Shown here: positions 6,344-6,644 of the stretch, piece by piece
Layout: each line of letters starts with the position of its first letter
Numbering within the stretch: the stretch's first letter is position 1
Assembly: GCA_021767525.1 (NCBI GenBank)
Contig: JAASTF010000175.1
Coordinates: forward strand, 1 to 6,644
Direction: 5' to 3'
DNA from: Paracoccaceae bacterium
Lineage (GTDB): Bacteria > Pseudomonadota > Alphaproteobacteria > Rhodobacterales > Rhodobacteraceae
Length of the DNA: 6,644 nucleotides
Position numbers and translations under genes: made by a program
The notes under the pieces: generated by a model
What the model was told of the DNA's origin: nothing
Seen by the model: only the letters and a program-made list of their open reading frames with translations
Database searches by the model: none

Positions 6344-6370
6344 TCCCTCGTTTAAATTGCTATTGAGGGA
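6344..6370 (-). repeat. Inverted repeat covering the sodB Shine-Dalgarno
   Basis: TCCCTC (6344-6349) and GAGGGA (6365-6370) are perfect complements 15 nt apart. On the minus strand the downstream arm, GAGGGA, is the sodB ribosome binding site itself. In an RNA that starts upstream of 6370 the two arms could pair and mask it. If the predicted promoter is right, transcription starts near 6363 and the first arm is not in the RNA. Confidence 0.4.
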
Positions 6371-6399
6371 TAAGTGGTTCGGTCATGGCGGCGCGTCAA
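6370..6399 (-). promoter_or_regulatory. Predicted sodB promoter
   Basis: On the minus strand, TTGACG (6399-6394) lies 18 bp from ACTTAT (6375-6370). The -35 is good (5 of 6); the -10 is weak but acceptable for an alphaproteobacterium. Predicted initiation near 6363 leaves a leader of about 28 nt with the GAGGGAG site inside it. No better pair is seen in the gap. Confidence 0.45.
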
Positions 6400-6410
6400 C
6401 CCCGCATGAC
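6382..6410. promoter_or_regulatory. Inverted repeat GTCATG-N17-CATGAC flanking the sodB -35 (possible operator)
   Basis: GTCATG (6382-6387) and CATGAC (6405-6410) are perfect inverted half-sites whose centres are 23 bp apart, about two helical turns. They bracket the predicted -35 hexamer. This geometry suits a dimeric regulator, but no known binding site is recognised and chance cannot be excluded. Confidence 0.3.
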
Positions 6411-6493
6411 TGTGGGGGCCTGTGTAATTTTGCACGGCCCGCCCTGCCGCTCCTGGCCCGCAAGCCCTTGCCAGATGGCGCAAATCAGCGGCA

Positions 6494-6522
6494 CCGCGCG
6501 GGTCGGTGACGCGCCCGCGCGG
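6494..6522 (-). terminator. G+C-rich hairpin downstream of the partial right-edge gene
   Basis: CCGCGCGGG (6494-6502) and CCCGCGCGG (6514-6522) form a perfect 9-bp stem with an 11-nt loop, starting about 20 bp past the stop codon of the gene entering from the right. No T-run follows on either strand, so it is at best an atypical terminator or a 3'-end stabilising hairpin. Confidence 0.4.
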
Positions 6523-6532
6523 CCACGCCGCC

Positions 6533-6544
6533 GACCGGCCGGTC
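6533..6544. repeat. 12-bp perfect palindrome at the stop codon of the right-edge gene
   Basis: GACCGGCCGGTC reads the same on both strands and overlaps two bases of the TGA stop (6545-6543). Such palindromes arise easily in G+C-rich DNA; no function is claimed. Confidence 0.35.
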
Positions 6545-6644
6545 AGGCGCTGAAATAGCCCACGGCGCTGCCTGGCTGGGCTGCCACGCTCAGCAGGTCG
6601 AACATGTATCCACCCACCGACCGAAAGCAGACCACCCGCGCCGC
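6543..6644 (-). CDS. C-terminal end of an unrecognised protein (partial)
   Basis: The last 33 codons and the TGA stop of a frame that enters from the right edge. The sequence runs AARVVCFRSVGGYM, then FDLLSVAAQPGSAVGYFSA. Third positions are mostly G or C, as in the neighbouring genes, which supports real coding. The piece is too short to assign a family. It is on the same strand as sodB, but about 200 bp of non-coding DNA with a hairpin and a predicted promoter separates them, so cotranscription is unlikely. Confidence 0.6.
   Translation of the reverse strand, partial: AARVVCFRSVGGYMFDLLSVAAQPGSAVGYFSA

Noticed and set aside
5787..6509. 240-codon plus-strand frame opposite sodB
   Set aside because: Antisense to an unmistakable superoxide dismutase and without domain features or a good ribosome binding site.
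1..6644. Search for CRISPR arrays, tRNAs, transposases, phage or defence genes
   Set aside because: No regularly spaced repeats, no tRNA-like cloverleaf and no mobile-element or defence-type proteins are visible; the genes look like core-genome content.

Overview
The window is G+C-rich, with a strong G/C preference at third codon positions. Its gene content points to an alphaproteobacterium, most likely of the Rhodobacterales (Roseobacter/Paracoccaceae type). This rests on codon use and on how the proteins read, not on a marker gene, so genus-level placement is not possible. Almost the whole window is accounted for by eight genes: six complete and two cut by the window edges. Seven are on the minus strand. 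I see no tRNA or rRNA gene, CRISPR array, insertion sequence or prophage gene.

Left block (1-3548, minus strand, read right to left): a membrane-anchored envelope protein with two Ig-like domains and a C-terminal LysM domain, then a DUF2855 protein, then an Atm1/ABCB7-type ABC exporter whose nucleotide-binding domain runs off the left edge just before Walker A. Gaps of 68 and 63 bp without an evident terminator suggest one transcript. The LysM gene is divergent from a LOG-family phosphoribohydrolase gene (3649-4203, plus). Two sigma70-like promoters, one per direction, overlap in the 100-bp gap between them.

Middle block (4155-5583, minus strand): a RarD-type EamA transporter gene lies downstream of a small NTF2/SnoaL-like gene, 58 bp apart and probably cotranscribed. 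The 3' end of rarD overlaps the 3' end of the LOG gene tail-to-tail by 49 bp.

Right block (5680-6644, minus strand): sodB, an iron-type superoxide dismutase, has a recognisable promoter, a strong ribosome binding site and a clear intrinsic terminator, so it is probably monocistronic. Upstream lie a roughly 200-bp non-coding stretch with G+C-rich inverted repeats and the last 33 codons of an unrecognised gene that enters from the right edge.

The genes do not form one pathway. They look like ordinary core-genome neighbours: Fe-S/thiol-linked export, cell-envelope anchoring, nucleotide salvage or hydrolysis, metabolite export and oxidative-stress defence. I found no convincing undescribed system. 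The observations most worth a check are regulatory: the overlapping divergent promoters, the inverted repeats around the sodB promoter and ribosome binding site, and the tail-to-tail overlap. The LysM protein's domain layout and the DUF2855/exporter pairing are also worth a look.
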